The notes: generated by a model not told the origin, from the letters alone. A stretch of 64,000 bases of DNA from Rhizomicrobium sp. (GCA_037200045.1 JBBCHM010000001.1:372001-436000), one strand, 5' to 3'; shown: positions 33,565 through 43,150, counted from the stretch's first letter. Program-made: numbers and translations.

Positions 33565-36142
33565 ATTTCACCGGCGGCCTCCCCATCAGCGCCGGCTGGA
33601 AGAACAGCATCGTCGCCAGCGTCCAGCCCAACGAGATCATCAGAAGCTCGCCCATGCTCGCGGTGCCCGGATGGCTCGACAGCCACAGGCTGCCGAAGCC
33701 GCTGGCCGTCGTCGCCGCGCTGAAGATCACCGCCCGCGTCAGGCTCGACTCGAGAAGATTGGTCTGGCCGGACCGCCACGCCATGACGAAATAGATGTTG
33801 AACGCCACCCCGATCCCGAACAGCAGCGGCAGCGCGATGACGTTGGCGAAGTTGAGCTGAAGCCCGATCGCCACCGCCGTCCCGATCGTCAAAAGTCCCG
33901 TCAGCACCAGCGGGATGATGGTGTACAGCACGTCGCGCAGGCGCCGCAGCACCAGCAGGAGAAGCGCGGTGATCACCGCGAAGGACAGGAGGCCCGCCTC
34001 GATGAAGGCGTTCACGATGGTGGTGCCCGACTGGCGGATGGAGATCGGCGCCCCGGTCGCGTCGGGCGCCACCTGCATCACCGCCTTGGAGAAGGCGTTG
34101 AGCGACTGGTTGCTGCCGCTGGTGTCGGCGGGGAACACCTGGATGCGCGCCGTGCCGTCCTTCGCCACCCAGTCGCGCACCATGTCCGGCGGCAGCGTGT
34201 CGAGCGTGATCTCGCTCGCCTGCAGCGACGCGCTCATCTGCGCCAGCAGCGTCTTCAGCCCCGGCACCAGCGCGTCGGCGGCGCGGGCGCGCAGCTCAGG
34301 GCCGCCGGCGGCGAGCTTGTCCAGCGTCGCGGCGAGCGCCGCGGCGTCCTTGGCCGCCGGGGTGGCGTCGCGCGCCGCGGCCTCGCGCAGCGCGCTCGCG
34401 GTGTCGCGCAGGCTCTCCACCACCTCCGCGTCGCTCGGCTCGGGCTTCACGGCGAACGGGTTGATCGTCGAATCCAGCAGCAGGTTGGCGTCGCCGATCA
34501 GCTTCAGCTTGGCCGGCTGGTCGTCCGGCACGAAGTCCGCCAGCGTGATGGCTTCGGCCACCATCTTCAATTCCGCCATCTTGCGCGCCCGCGCCTTGGC
34601 CGCGTCGAGGCTGGGCGCCAGCAGGTCGATCGTGTTTGGCGAGGTCTGCGGATCCTTGGTCAGGTCCAGGATCGTCGACACCGATTCGGTCTTGGCGCTG
34701 CGCAGGTCGAGCGGATTGAAATCGAATTTGATGAACGAGGTCAGGACCAGCGCCGCGATGCCGAGGAGCAGCGCCCCGCCCAGCACCTGGCGGCGGCGCG
34801 TGAGCATGAACCGGTCGACGGGCGCGAAGAAGCTGTAGCCGACGTCCTCGCTCTCGCCTACCGGCTTGGTCAGGACCAGGAGCGCCGGCAGGAAGCTCAC
34901 GGTCAGCGCGAAGGCCACGATCATGCCGATGCCGGCGACCATGCCGAGCTGCGCCACGCCGGCATATTCGGTCGGCACGAAGGAGAAGAACCCCGCCGCC
35001 GTCGCCGCCGCCGCCAGCGCCAGCGGCTTTCCGACGCTGCGCCCGGCGCAGCGCAGCGACTGCACCAGATCGTGCACCACGAAGCGCTCATGGCGGTAGC
35101 GCACGCAGAACTGGATGCCGAAATCGACGCCGAGCCCGACGAACAGCGCCACGAAGGCGATCGAGATGATGTTGAAGACATGGGCGAAATAGAGCCCCGC
35201 CGCCATGGTGAGCGAAAGCCCGACCGCGATGGTCAGGAGGATGCAGAAGATGATCTTGAACGAGCGCACCGCCAGCCACAGCGTCGCCGTCACCGCCGCC
35301 AGCATGGCAAGGCCCATCAGCAGGGCGCGGTCGGCCAGGGTGGCGAACTCCTCGTCCGACAGCGGCACCGGGCCGGTCAGCCGCACGCGCACGCCGTTGT
35401 CCGGCGTCAGCCCCAGCCGGCGCGCCGTGGCGCGGATCGCGTCGCTCGCCGTCGCGCCCGGCTCCAGCGCGGCGAAATCGAGCTTGGGCTGCACCTCGAT
35501 GAAGTGCCGCGTCTCGCGCGTCGCCGCCTTCTGGCCGCTCACCAGCTCGCGCCAGGAGAGCCAGGTCTTCCGGCCGTCCGCGATCTTGGCCAGCGTCGCG
35601 CCGAAGCCGTGGATCGGGCGCTGCAGGTCGGAGAGTTTTGCCTGGCCCTGCGCCACGCCGTCCAGCGCCGTGCGAAGGCTCGCCATGATCCCGCGCAGGG
35701 AGGGATCGGCCGCCATCGGTCCCAGGAACGGGGCGGCGGCGATCATCTGCTCGGTGTTGGATTTGACGTCCGCCAGGGGCAGGAACAGCAATCCGTTCTT
35801 GTCGAAGAAGTCGCCGCCGTCGGGCCGGCGCACGCTGTTGAACAGTTTGGTCTGGCCGGCCAGCGCGTCATTCAGCGCCTTGGTACCGGCCTCGGCCAGT
35901 TCCGGCGTCTGGCCGTCCACCACCACGGCGATGAGGTTGACCTGCTGGGGAAACAGCGAATCGAAATGCATTTCGCGCTGGCGCCACTCGACCTTGGGCG
36001 AGATCAGCTTGCTCGCATCGGTGTCGATGTTGAAATTCGCCGCCGTATAGGCCGCGCCCGCCGCACCAAGCGCCAGGAACAGGGCGACGACCAGTCCGGG
36101 GGCGCGGCAGCACGCCGCCACGAGGCGCTCGGTGAATGACAT
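33563..36142 (-). CDS. hpnN: HpnN, RND-family hopanoid transporter
   Basis: 859 residues with two copies of the RND/MMPL membrane unit: an N-terminal helix (GLVVALFLALGAAGAAYTAA), a large periplasmic loop, five to six helices around LMGLAMLAAVTATLWLAVRS and IAFVALFVGLGVDFGIQFCVRYRHER, a second periplasmic domain, and a final helix group ending ISLGWTLATMLFFQPALMG. G-x-x-x-D motifs in the helix 4 equivalent (VGLGVDFGIQF) are typical. HpnN shuttles hopanoids to the outer membrane. It is 21 bases downstream of mlaA on the same strand. Confidence 0.93.
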   Translation of the reverse strand: MSFTERLVAACCRAPGLVVALFLALGAAGAAYTAANFNIDTDASKLISPKVEWRQREMHFDSLFPQQVNLIAVVVDGQTPELAEAGTKALNDALAGQTKLFNSVRRPDGGDFFDKNGLLFLPLADVKSNTEQMIAAAPFLGPMAADPSLRGIMASLRTALDGVAQGQAKLSDLQRPIHGFGATLAKIADGRKTWLSWRELVSGQKAATRETRHFIEVQPKLDFAALEPGATASDAIRATARRLGLTPDNGVRVRLTGPVPLSDEEFATLADRALLMGLAMLAAVTATLWLAVRSFKIIFCILLTIAVGLSLTMAAGLYFAHVFNIISIAFVALFVGLGVDFGIQFCVRYRHERFVVHDLVQSLRCAGRSVGKPLALAAAATAAGFFSFVPTEYAGVAQLGMVAGIGMIVAFALTVSFLPALLVLTKPVGESEDVGYSFFAPVDRFMLTRRRQVLGGALLLGIAALVLTSFIKFDFNPLDLRSAKTESVSTILDLTKDPQTSPNTIDLLAPSLDAAKARARKMAELKMVAEAITLADFVPDDQPAKLKLIGDANLLLDSTINPFAVKPEPSDAEVVESLRDTASALREAAARDATPAAKDAAALAATLDKLAAGGPELRARAADALVPGLKTLLAQMSASLQASEITLDTLPPDMVRDWVAKDGTARIQVFPADTSGSNQSLNAFSKAVMQVAPDATGAPISIRQSGTTIVNAFIEAGLLSFAVITALLLLVLRRLRDVLYTIIPLVLTGLLTIGTAVAIGLQLNFANVIALPLLFGIGVAFNIYFVMAWRSGQTNLLESSLTRAVIFSAATTASGFGSLWLSSHPGTASMGELLMISLGWTLATMLFFQPALMGRPPVK

Positions 36143-36163
36143 GCCAAGGCTTGTAGCGGAGGC

Positions 36164-36886
36164 CTAGAAGTCCGGCAAACCCTGGACGTCGGGCACGCCG
36201 TTGTGGATTTCGGCGTTGCGCGACTGGCGGAACAGGCTGCGGGTCGTGGCGTAGAGGTCGATGGAGTTGCGCTGGATCTCGCGCAATTCGTCGATGCCGA
36301 TCGAGCGCGAATCCATCAGCGAAACGACCCGGATCGGCCAGGACCAGTAATAGTTCTTGTGCCGCCACTGCACATAGCCGAGCGGGTTGATGAAGCCGTC
36401 GATATAGGCCCCGGCCAAATCGCGCGGATCGGCCGGCCCGGCCAGCGGGATCACCATGTAGGGCCCCTCGCCGACGCCGTACCAGCCCATGGTCTGGCCG
36501 AAATCCTCCTGGTGATAGGGCAGGCCCCACCCCGTCGCCACGTCGAACACCCCGGCGACGCCGAGCGTGGAATTGACCGCGAACCGCTCGATCGCCTCGC
36601 CGCCGCGGCTCACATTGCCCTGCAGCACGTCGTTGGCGAGGGTGACGGGCAGGCGCAGATTGGTCAGGAAATAATGCAGGTGCTCGCGCAGCGGCGCGGG
36701 GGCGGCGCTCTTGTAGAAGGTCGCGATCGGCAGGGCGACGCGGTCGTCCAGGCTATGGTTAAAATCGAACACCTGGCGGTTCACCGGCTCGAACGGATCG
36801 TTCTGCTCGATGGATTCCTGGCTCGTCGAACAGGCCCCCAGGCCCGCGCACAACGCTGCGACAGCCGTCAATCCCCAATATCGCAC
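36164..36886 (-). CDS. mlaA: MlaA/VacJ-family outer-membrane lipoprotein
   Basis: 240 residues from a GTG at 36886 that follows a GGGGGG run; an ATG four bases upstream is out of frame. The lipobox LCAGLGAC gives a mature N-terminal cysteine. MlaA features follow: NDPFEPVNRQVFDFNHSLDDRVALPIATFYK, LREHLHYFLTNLRLPVTLANDVLQG, RFAVNSTLGVAGVFDVATGWGL and GEGPYMVIPLAGPADPRD. It removes misplaced lipids from the outer leaflet; in hopanoid loci it works with HpnM and HpnN. Confidence 0.9.
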   Translation of the reverse strand: MRYWGLTAVAALCAGLGACSTSQESIEQNDPFEPVNRQVFDFNHSLDDRVALPIATFYKSAAPAPLREHLHYFLTNLRLPVTLANDVLQGNVSRGGEAIERFAVNSTLGVAGVFDVATGWGLPYHQEDFGQTMGWYGVGEGPYMVIPLAGPADPRDLAGAYIDGFINPLGYVQWRHKNYYWSWPIRVVSLMDSRSIGIDELREIQRNSIDLYATTRSLFRQSRNAEIHNGVPDVQGLPDF

Positions 36887-36996
36887 GCATCCCCCCGAAT
36901 GACATTCGGCCCTCGACCGCGGCGCCACGTTACCGCCAATTTTCCCCGTGCGTCTACGCTCCCCGCGCCTCCCCGTCGTCGCAAGGTTGGAGTCGC

Positions 36997-38523
36997 CTAC
37001 ATCACCGCGCCGATCTGCCAGGGAACGAATTCCGCACCGCCATAGCCCAGTTCCTCGCTCTTGCTCTTGGTTCCCGACGCGACCGCCAGCAGGAGGTCGA
37101 GGATCTCCGCGCCCTTCTCCTCCACCGTGGCGGCGCCGCGCGCGATGGCGCCGCAATCGATGTCGATGTCCTCTTTCATGCGCTCATAGATCGCGCTGTT
37201 GGAGGAAAGCTTGATCGAGGGCGAGGGCTTGCAGCCATAGGCCGAGCCGCGCCCCGTGGTGAACGCGATCAGGGTGGCGCCCGACGCGACCTGGCCGGTC
37301 GCGCTGCACGGATCGAAGCCCGGCGAGTCCATGAACACCAGGCCGTGTTCATGGATCGGCGCGGCATATTCCACCACCTCGTTCAGCGGCGAGGTTCCCG
37401 ATTTCGCCACCGCGCCCAGCGACTTCTCCAGGATGGTCGTCAGCCCGCCCGCCTTGTTGCCCGGCGAGGGATTGTTGTTCATCTCCATGTCGTGGATTTT
37501 CGTGTAGCGCTCCCACCAGTCGAGCCGCGCGCGCAGCTTCGCCGAAACCTCCGGCGCCCTGGCGCGGGCATAGAGCAGGTGCTCGGCGCCGTAGATCTCC
37601 GGCGTCTCCGACAGGATCACCGTGCCGCCCAGCGCCGCCAGCCGGTCGCTGGCATTGCCGAGCGCCGGATTGGAGGTCACGCCCGACCACGCATCCGATC
37701 CGCCGCATTGCAGGCCCAGCACCAATTCGCTCGCCGGCACCTGCGTGCGCCGCGCCGCGTCGATCTTCGGCAGGATCGCCTTCAGCCGCTCCAGCCCCTC
37801 TTCGATGGCGCGCCGCGTGCCGCCGACCTCCTGAATGGTGAAGGCGTGGAACGCATCGCTCTCGGCAAGGCCGTAATCGGTCTTCAGCCGGTCGATCTGG
37901 ATCACCTCGCAGCCAAGGCCCACCAGCAGGATCGCGCCGAAATTCGGATTGGCCGCGGTGCCCCACAGCGTGCGGCGCAGGATGTCGAAACCCTCGCCCG
38001 ATCCGGCCATGCCGCAGCCGCCGGCATGGGTGATCGGCACGATGCCGTCGACATGCTCGAACCCCTGCAGCAGGCCGCTGCGCTCGGCCGCTTCGGCGAT
38101 GTGCCGCGCCACGGTGGCCGAGCAGTTCACGCTCGTCAGCACGCCGATATAGTTCCGCACGCCGACGCGCCCGTCCTGCCGGCGATAGCCCATGAAACCG
38201 CGGGGCGGTTCGCCGCGCTGCCAGGCCGGCGCCGTCTGGGCGGCCGCGCGCAGGCCGGACATTGCGAGATTGTGCACATGCGCATGCGCCCCCGCCGCGA
38301 TGTCCGCCGTAGCGACACCGATCACCTGGCCGTATTTGCGCACCGCCGCGCCGGCGGGGATCGCGCGCGTCGCGATCTTGTGGCCCGACGGGATCGCCTC
38401 GCGCGCGGTGACGTTCTCCGAGGCGATCCGCGTGCCCGCCGCGATGCGGCCGGCCGCGACGACGACGTTGTCACTCGGGTGCAGGCGTACCGTTACGGCA
38501 TCCTTGGTGAGAAGGTCGGACAA
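36997..38523 (-). CDS. UxaA-family dehydratase (altronate/galactarate dehydratase type)
   Basis: 508 residues. The N-terminal ~95 residues are a SAF domain (VRLHPSDNVVVAAGRIAAGTRI...AGAHAHVHNLA); the rest is the UxaA catalytic part with GYRRQDGRVGVRNYIGVLTSVNCSA, ITHAGGCGMAGSG, LGLQCGGSDAWSGVTSNPALG, MEMNNNPSPGNKAGGLTTI and VIAFTTGRGSAYGC. These iron-dependent enzymes dehydrate sugar acids. Divergent lactonase-like and symporter genes support a sugar-acid pathway. Exact substrate is unknown. Confidence 0.88.
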   Translation of the reverse strand: MSDLLTKDAVTVRLHPSDNVVVAAGRIAAGTRIASENVTAREAIPSGHKIATRAIPAGAAVRKYGQVIGVATADIAAGAHAHVHNLAMSGLRAAAQTAPAWQRGEPPRGFMGYRRQDGRVGVRNYIGVLTSVNCSATVARHIAEAAERSGLLQGFEHVDGIVPITHAGGCGMAGSGEGFDILRRTLWGTAANPNFGAILLVGLGCEVIQIDRLKTDYGLAESDAFHAFTIQEVGGTRRAIEEGLERLKAILPKIDAARRTQVPASELVLGLQCGGSDAWSGVTSNPALGNASDRLAALGGTVILSETPEIYGAEHLLYARARAPEVSAKLRARLDWWERYTKIHDMEMNNNPSPGNKAGGLTTILEKSLGAVAKSGTSPLNEVVEYAAPIHEHGLVFMDSPGFDPCSATGQVASGATLIAFTTGRGSAYGCKPSPSIKLSSNSAIYERMKEDIDIDCGAIARGAATVEEKGAEILDLLLAVASGTKSKSEELGYGGAEFVPWQIGAVM

Positions 38524-38713
38524 GTCGGTTCCTTCGCGCTTGCGGCCCGCGGCGTCCGATACTTACTATCCCCACAGGCGTCAGGCCAGACTGCCGGCAA
38601 ACGGCGGCTTTTTCGGGAACCAAGCGGGCATGTTGAAAGCTATCGACCCGCTTTCGGGACCGGAACTGCTCTGTATCCTGACGAAGGGCGCGATCGGCCC
38701 TGAAAGCGCCTAG

Positions 38714-39538
38714 ATGCGGATCGACGCCCACCAGCATTTCTGGCGCCTCGACCGCGGCGACTATGGCTGGCTCACGGCGAAGGATCATCCCCGGATCGCG
38801 CGCGACTTCCTGCCCGCCGATCTGGCGCCGCTGCTGAGCGCCGCGAAGATCGACAAGACCATCCTCGTCCAGGCCGCGCCCAGCGAAACGGAGACGCATT
38901 ACCTCCTTGAACTGGCGCGCGCCGCGCCCTTCGTCGCCGCCGTGGTCGGCTGGATCGATTTCGAGGCCGCCGATGCGCCGACGCGTATTGCCCGTCTCTG
39001 TGCCAACCCAAAGCTCATGGGCCTGCGCCCCATGCTGCAGGACATCGCCGACGAGGAGTGGATCCTCAATCCCGCCTTCGCCCGCGTGTTCGACGCCATG
39101 CAGCGCGGCAAGCTGCGCTTCGACGCGCTGGTGACGCCGCGCCATCTGCCGGCGCTGGCGGAGCTGATCGACCGCTATCCCGACCTCGCCGTCGTGATCG
39201 ATCACGGCGCCAGGCCGGACATCGCCAAGGGCGAGCTTGAAGTGTGGAAGCCCTATATCCGCCACATCGCGGCGGAGACCAACGCCTATTGCAAGCTTTC
39301 GGGCCTCGCCAGCGAAGCCGGTCCCGGCTGGACGGCCGAGACGCTCAAACCCTATGTCGACGTGCTTCTCGACTCGTTCGGTCCCGAGCGGCTGATGTGG
39401 GGCAGCGACTGGCCGATGCTGAACGAGACCGGCGATTACGCCTCCTGGCTCGGCGCCTGTATCGCGCTCACCGCGGCGCCCGACCGCGAAGCGATCTTCG
39501 GCGGCACGGCGGCGAAGTTCTACGGAGTCGAGGGATGA
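38714..39538 (+). CDS. Amidohydrolase family 2, L-fuconolactonase-like
   Basis: 274 residues of the COG3618 TIM-barrel: DAHQHFWRLDRGDYGWL with the H-x-H metal motif, ILVQAAPSETETHYLLELA, VVIDHGARPD, CKLSGLASEA and RLMWGSDWPMLN with the catalytic aspartate. Known members hydrolyse sugar lactones (fuconolactone, rhamnonolactone). It faces away from the UxaA gene across 190 bases and leads to a GPH symporter, consistent with uptake, lactone opening and dehydration of a sugar acid. The substrate is inferred. Confidence 0.85.
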   Translation: MRIDAHQHFWRLDRGDYGWLTAKDHPRIARDFLPADLAPLLSAAKIDKTILVQAAPSETETHYLLELARAAPFVAAVVGWIDFEAADAPTRIARLCANPKLMGLRPMLQDIADEEWILNPAFARVFDAMQRGKLRFDALVTPRHLPALAELIDRYPDLAVVIDHGARPDIAKGELEVWKPYIRHIAAETNAYCKLSGLASEAGPGWTAETLKPYVDVLLDSFGPERLMWGSDWPMLNETGDYASWLGACIALTAAPDREAIFGGTAAKFYGVEG

Positions 39539-39556
39539 GGCCCGCCAACAAATCGG

Positions 39557-39602
39557 TGTCATGGTCCGCGAATGCGGGCCACCGCATTCGCGGGCCATGA
39601 CA
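39557..39602. repeat. TGTCAT...ATGACA palindrome, short copy
   Basis: A minimal version: tips TGTCAT/ATGACA with only the GG-CCGCGAATGCGGGCC and GCATTCGCGGGCC arms, and no middle section. It looks like a copy that has lost its interior. It lies between the lactonase-like gene and the symporter gene. Confidence 0.8.
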
Positions 39603-39684
39603 GCGGAGAGTGGCAATGCCGCCCTTCGACGGCTGCCTCTCGGCAATCTCTCCTGGCCATCCCATCTGGAAATGACCTGAACGC

Positions 39685-41163
39685 ATGTCCGAACGCGATT
39701 CCTCCAAGCTCCCGCTCGTCACCAAGGCCGTCTACGGCACCGGCCAGTTCGCCGACAGCATCAGCTCGACGGCGATCAACACCTTCCTGCTGTTCTATCT
39801 GAACGAGGTGTGCGGCCTGTCCGGCGTCCTCGCCGGCGCCTCGCTCGGCATCGCGCTCGTGGTCGATGCCTGCGTCGATCCCCTGATGGGCTCGATCTCC
39901 GACAACACGAATTCGCGCTGGGGCCGGCGCCATCCCTACATGATCTTCTCGCTGGTGCTGATCGCGCTGGGCCTCGGCCTGCTGTTCTCGATCCCGCGCG
40001 GGCTCACCACCTGGCCGCTGTTCGGCTACGCGACGCTGATCGCGCTGGTGCTGCGCATCGGCCTGTCCGGCTATGTCGTGCCCTATATCGCGCTCGGGGC
40101 CGAGCTGACCGACGATTATGTCGACCGCTCCGCCATCGTCGCCTGGCGTACCTTCTTCAGCGTCTTCGCCACGCTGGCCCCGCTGATCCTCGGATACATG
40201 ATCTTCCTCGCCGGCGCGAAGATCTACGACCGCGCCGCCTATATCCCCTTCGCCTGGAGCTGCGCGGCGCTGATGACCGTGTTCGGGGCGCTCGCCGCCT
40301 TCGGCACGCTCGGCACGCGCGGCCGCCTGCACAAGGCCGTGCCGGGCGAGGGCCATCCGCTGCCGCGCCTCTTGCGCGAAGTGGCCGAGGTGTTCCGCAA
40401 CCCGTCCTTCCGCCTCCTGTTCTCCAGCGTGCTGATCTTCTTCGTGGCGCAAGGCACCGCCGCCGCCCTCAACCTGCACGGCAACAAATTCTTCTGGCGC
40501 CTCGACACCCAGCAGATCCTGTTCGTCGCGGTGCTGCTCTTGGTCGGCGTGATGGCCGGCCTGCCGGCCGTGTGGCTGACCGGCGCGCGCGTCGAAAAGC
40601 GCGCCATGGTGATCTGGAGCCTCGCCTATATCGTGGTGACGCAGGCCGGCCTGCCGGTCGCGCGCATCGTGGGCCTGTTGCCGTCCGATCCGAATCTGAC
40701 CGTGCTGGCGCTGTCGATCAACTCGGTGATCGCCGGCGTCGCCATCACCTTCCTCACGGTCGGCTTCCAGTCGATGATGGCCGACGCGGCGGACGAGCAC
40801 GAATTGCTGTTCGGGGCGCGGCGCGAAGGCGTCTATTTCGCGGGCCTGTCCTTCTCGACCAAGGCGGCGAGCGGCCTTGGCGGGCTGATCTCGGGCCTGG
40901 TGCTCAGCCTGATCGGCTTTCCCGCCGATCTCGCGTCGAAGGGCGGCGATGCCGCGCACATCCCGCTCGCCACGGTGAACGCGCTCGGCCTCGCCTATGG
41001 CATCGTGCCGGGCGCGATGACCTTCGCCTGCATCATCTTCACGCTTTACTACCGCCTCGACCGCGCCGCGCATGCCCGCATCCAGCAGGCGCTGGTCGAG
41101 CGCCGCGCCTTGGCCCCGGCGCAGCTCTCGGACACGCTTCCCATCCCGGAGAATTCGCCATGA
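39685..41163 (+). CDS. GPH-family cation:sugar symporter (MelB-like MFS)
   Basis: 492 residues with twelve hydrophobic segments. The signature LVVDACVDPLMGSISDNTNSRWGRRHPYMIFS contains the MelB cation-site aspartates and the R-x-G-R-R-x-P loop that define the glycoside-pentoside-hexuronide family. It probably takes up the sugar acid or glycoside processed by the two preceding genes. Its TGA overlaps the ATG of the next gene (ATGA). Confidence 0.88.
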   Translation: MSERDSSKLPLVTKAVYGTGQFADSISSTAINTFLLFYLNEVCGLSGVLAGASLGIALVVDACVDPLMGSISDNTNSRWGRRHPYMIFSLVLIALGLGLLFSIPRGLTTWPLFGYATLIALVLRIGLSGYVVPYIALGAELTDDYVDRSAIVAWRTFFSVFATLAPLILGYMIFLAGAKIYDRAAYIPFAWSCAALMTVFGALAAFGTLGTRGRLHKAVPGEGHPLPRLLREVAEVFRNPSFRLLFSSVLIFFVAQGTAAALNLHGNKFFWRLDTQQILFVAVLLLVGVMAGLPAVWLTGARVEKRAMVIWSLAYIVVTQAGLPVARIVGLLPSDPNLTVLALSINSVIAGVAITFLTVGFQSMMADAADEHELLFGARREGVYFAGLSFSTKAASGLGGLISGLVLSLIGFPADLASKGGDAAHIPLATVNALGLAYGIVPGAMTFACIIFTLYYRLDRAAHARIQQALVERRALAPAQLSDTLPIPENSP

Positions 41164-42098
41164 CCATCCGCAACCGCATCACCGAGCTGCTCGGCGTCGA
41201 ATATCCCGTCGTGCAGGCGCCGATGGGCTGGATCGCGCGCTCCCAGCTCGCCTCCGCCGTCTCGAATGCCGGCGGCATGGGCATCATCGAGACCTCCTCC
41301 GGCGAGCTCGACGCGGTCAAGGGCGAGATCGCCAGGATGCGCACGCTCACGACGAAACCCTTCGGCGTGAACGTCGCGCTCGCCTTCGTACGCGATCCGG
41401 GCATCGTGAACTTCATCATCGACCAGGGCGTGAAATTCGTCACCACCTCGGCCGGCGATCCGCAGAAGATCGTGGCGCCGCTGAAGGCCGCCGGCCTCAC
41501 CGTCTTCCACGTCGTGCCCTCGCTGAAGGCCGCGCTGCGCGCCGTGGATTGCGGCGTCGACGGCCTGGTGGTCGAGGGCGGCGAGGGCGGAGGGTTCAAA
41601 AATCCGAAGGAAGTCGCCCTGATGGTCCTGCTGCCGCTGGTCTGCGAAAGCGTGAACGTCCCCGTCGTCGCGGCCGGCGGGATGGTGGACGGCCGCACCA
41701 TGGCGGCGGCCTTCCTGCTGGGCGCCGAAGGCATCCAGATGGGCACCCGCATGGTGTCGGCGGCGGAATCGCCGGTGCATGCGAACTGGAAGAACGCCAT
41801 CCTCGCGGCGGCGGAGACCGACACGGTGTTCCTCAACCGCTTTGGCCCCGGCCCGGCGCTGCGGGCGCTCCGCACCGAGAAGACCACCCGGATCGAAAAG
41901 GAGCCGCCGCCGAACATCATGGCCGAGTTCGGCAAGGCGACCGACCTCTATTTCGGCGGCGACATGGAGGCGTCCATCGCCCTCTCCGGCCAGGTCGCCG
42001 GCCGCATCCACGACATCAAGCCGGTCAAGCAGGTGATCGACGAGACCGTCGCCGAATTCTACGCCGTCATCGCCCAGGCGGCGAAGAAGTATGCATAG
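41160..42098 (+). CDS. Nitronate monooxygenase-like FMN enzyme
   Basis: 312 residues. The 2-nitropropane dioxygenase barrel is indicated by YPVVQAPMGWIARSQLASAVSNAGGMGII, VVEGGEGGGFKNP, VPVVAAGGMVDGRTMAAAFLLGAEGIQMGTRM (the FMN phosphate loop). Members oxidise nitroalkanes or reduce enoyl-type substrates. The start is the ATG that overlaps the symporter stop. Physiological substrate unknown; the operon link to the symporter is not explained. Confidence 0.87.
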   Translation: MTIRNRITELLGVEYPVVQAPMGWIARSQLASAVSNAGGMGIIETSSGELDAVKGEIARMRTLTTKPFGVNVALAFVRDPGIVNFIIDQGVKFVTTSAGDPQKIVAPLKAAGLTVFHVVPSLKAALRAVDCGVDGLVVEGGEGGGFKNPKEVALMVLLPLVCESVNVPVVAAGGMVDGRTMAAAFLLGAEGIQMGTRMVSAAESPVHANWKNAILAAAETDTVFLNRFGPGPALRALRTEKTTRIEKEPPPNIMAEFGKATDLYFGGDMEASIALSGQVAGRIHDIKPVKQVIDETVAEFYAVIAQAAKKYA

Positions 42099-42099
42099 C

Positions 42100-42123
42100 T
42101 TTCCTCCCCCGCGTTTGCGGGGG
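42100..42123. terminator. GC-rich hairpin after the nitronate monooxygenase gene
   Basis: CCCCCGC (42106-42112), loop GTTT, GCGGGGG (42117-42123), two bases after the stop codon. The leading TTTCCTCCCCCGCGTTTG is identical to the end of the element at 43151. The stem can terminate transcription; there is no following U run, so it may be a repeat relic instead. The next ~135 bases before ku hold no supported gene. Confidence 0.55.
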
Positions 42124-42259
42124 CTTCATAGCGACAGTGTATGAAGGCCGGGTGAGCAACAGCGAACCCGGCAGGGTGCCGAGCGTAGCGAGGCGGAGGG
42201 GGCCCGGATACAATCTCCGCGCCCCACGTTTCCGACTCCGGCGGGCGAAAGGAACTCCC

Positions 42260-43144
42260 ATGGCAGCGCGCAAGAAGGCCAAAGCGAAAGCGCACGAGGC
42301 TCCCGCCCACACCGCGCACGCCCGCCGCGGCGGTGGGCGTCCGGCCTGGCAGGGGCATCTGCGCCTGTCGCTGGTGTCCTGTCCCGTGGCGCTCTACGGC
42401 GCCACCACGCGCAGCAACGACATCTCCTTCCACATGCTCAATCCCAAGACCAACAACCGCATCCGCATGATCCCGACCGATCCCGATACCGGCCCGGTCG
42501 AGCGCAAGGACCTGGTGAAGGGCTACGAGATCGAGAAGAATAAATACGTCGTCGTCACCAATGAGGAGCTTTCGGACGTCCGGCTCGAAACCACCAAGAC
42601 CATCGACATCGAACGCTTCGTCGACGCGGCCGAGATCGACCGGCTCTACTGGAACGATCCCTATTACCTGGTGCCCGACGGCAAGACCGGGACCGAGGCC
42701 TACACCGTGATCCGCGACGCACTGGTGCAGGCCGGCCGCATCGCCATCGGCCGCGTCGTGATGCACACTCGCGAGCGCATGGTGGCGCTGGAGCCGCGCG
42801 ACAAGGGCATCGTTGCCTACACGCTGCGCACCGCCGAGGAGGTGATCGATCCCAGGACCGTGTTCGCCGACATCCCCACCGCGCGCTCCGACAAGAAGAT
42901 GGTCGAGATCGCGGAGCGGATCATCGAGCAGCAGGAAGGCGCGTTCGATCCGTCGATGTTCGAGGACCGCTACGAAAAGGCTCTGCGCGATTTGATCCGC
43001 CGCAAGCAGAAGGGCCAGAAGCCGGTCAAGGCCGAGCCGGTTGAAGACACCAACGTGATCGACCTGATGGAAGCGCTGCGCAAGAGCCTGAAGCACAAGG
43101 CCGCGCCGGCCAACACCAACACGAAGAAGCGGGCGCGCGGTTAA
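42260..43144 (+). CDS. ku: Ku DNA end-binding protein (bacterial NHEJ)
   Basis: 294 residues. After a lysine/alanine-rich N-terminal tail the Ku core begins with RPAWQGHLRLSLVSCPVALYGAT, followed by FHMLNPKTNNRIRM, VVVTNEELSDVRLETTKTIDIERFV, YYLVPDGKTGTEAYTVIRDAL, AIGRVVMHTRERMVALEPRDKGIVAYTLR and the C-terminal DLMEALRKSLKHKA tail. Ku binds double-strand ends and recruits LigD. RBS GGAACTCCC precedes the ATG. It converges on the ligD genes, separated by a GC-rich repeat. Confidence 0.96.
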   Translation: MAARKKAKAKAHEAPAHTAHARRGGGRPAWQGHLRLSLVSCPVALYGATTRSNDISFHMLNPKTNNRIRMIPTDPDTGPVERKDLVKGYEIEKNKYVVVTNEELSDVRLETTKTIDIERFVDAAEIDRLYWNDPYYLVPDGKTGTEAYTVIRDALVQAGRIAIGRVVMHTRERMVALEPRDKGIVAYTLRTAEEVIDPRTVFADIPTARSDKKMVEIAERIIEQQEGAFDPSMFEDRYEKALRDLIRRKQKGQKPVKAEPVEDTNVIDLMEALRKSLKHKAAPANTNTKKRARG

Positions 43145-43150
43145 CCCGCG

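Noticed and set aside
33671-36139. An 822-residue open frame on the plus strand
   Set aside because: It is the antisense of hpnN; composition is rich in R, Q, H and G with no domain, typical of shadow frames in GC-rich DNA.
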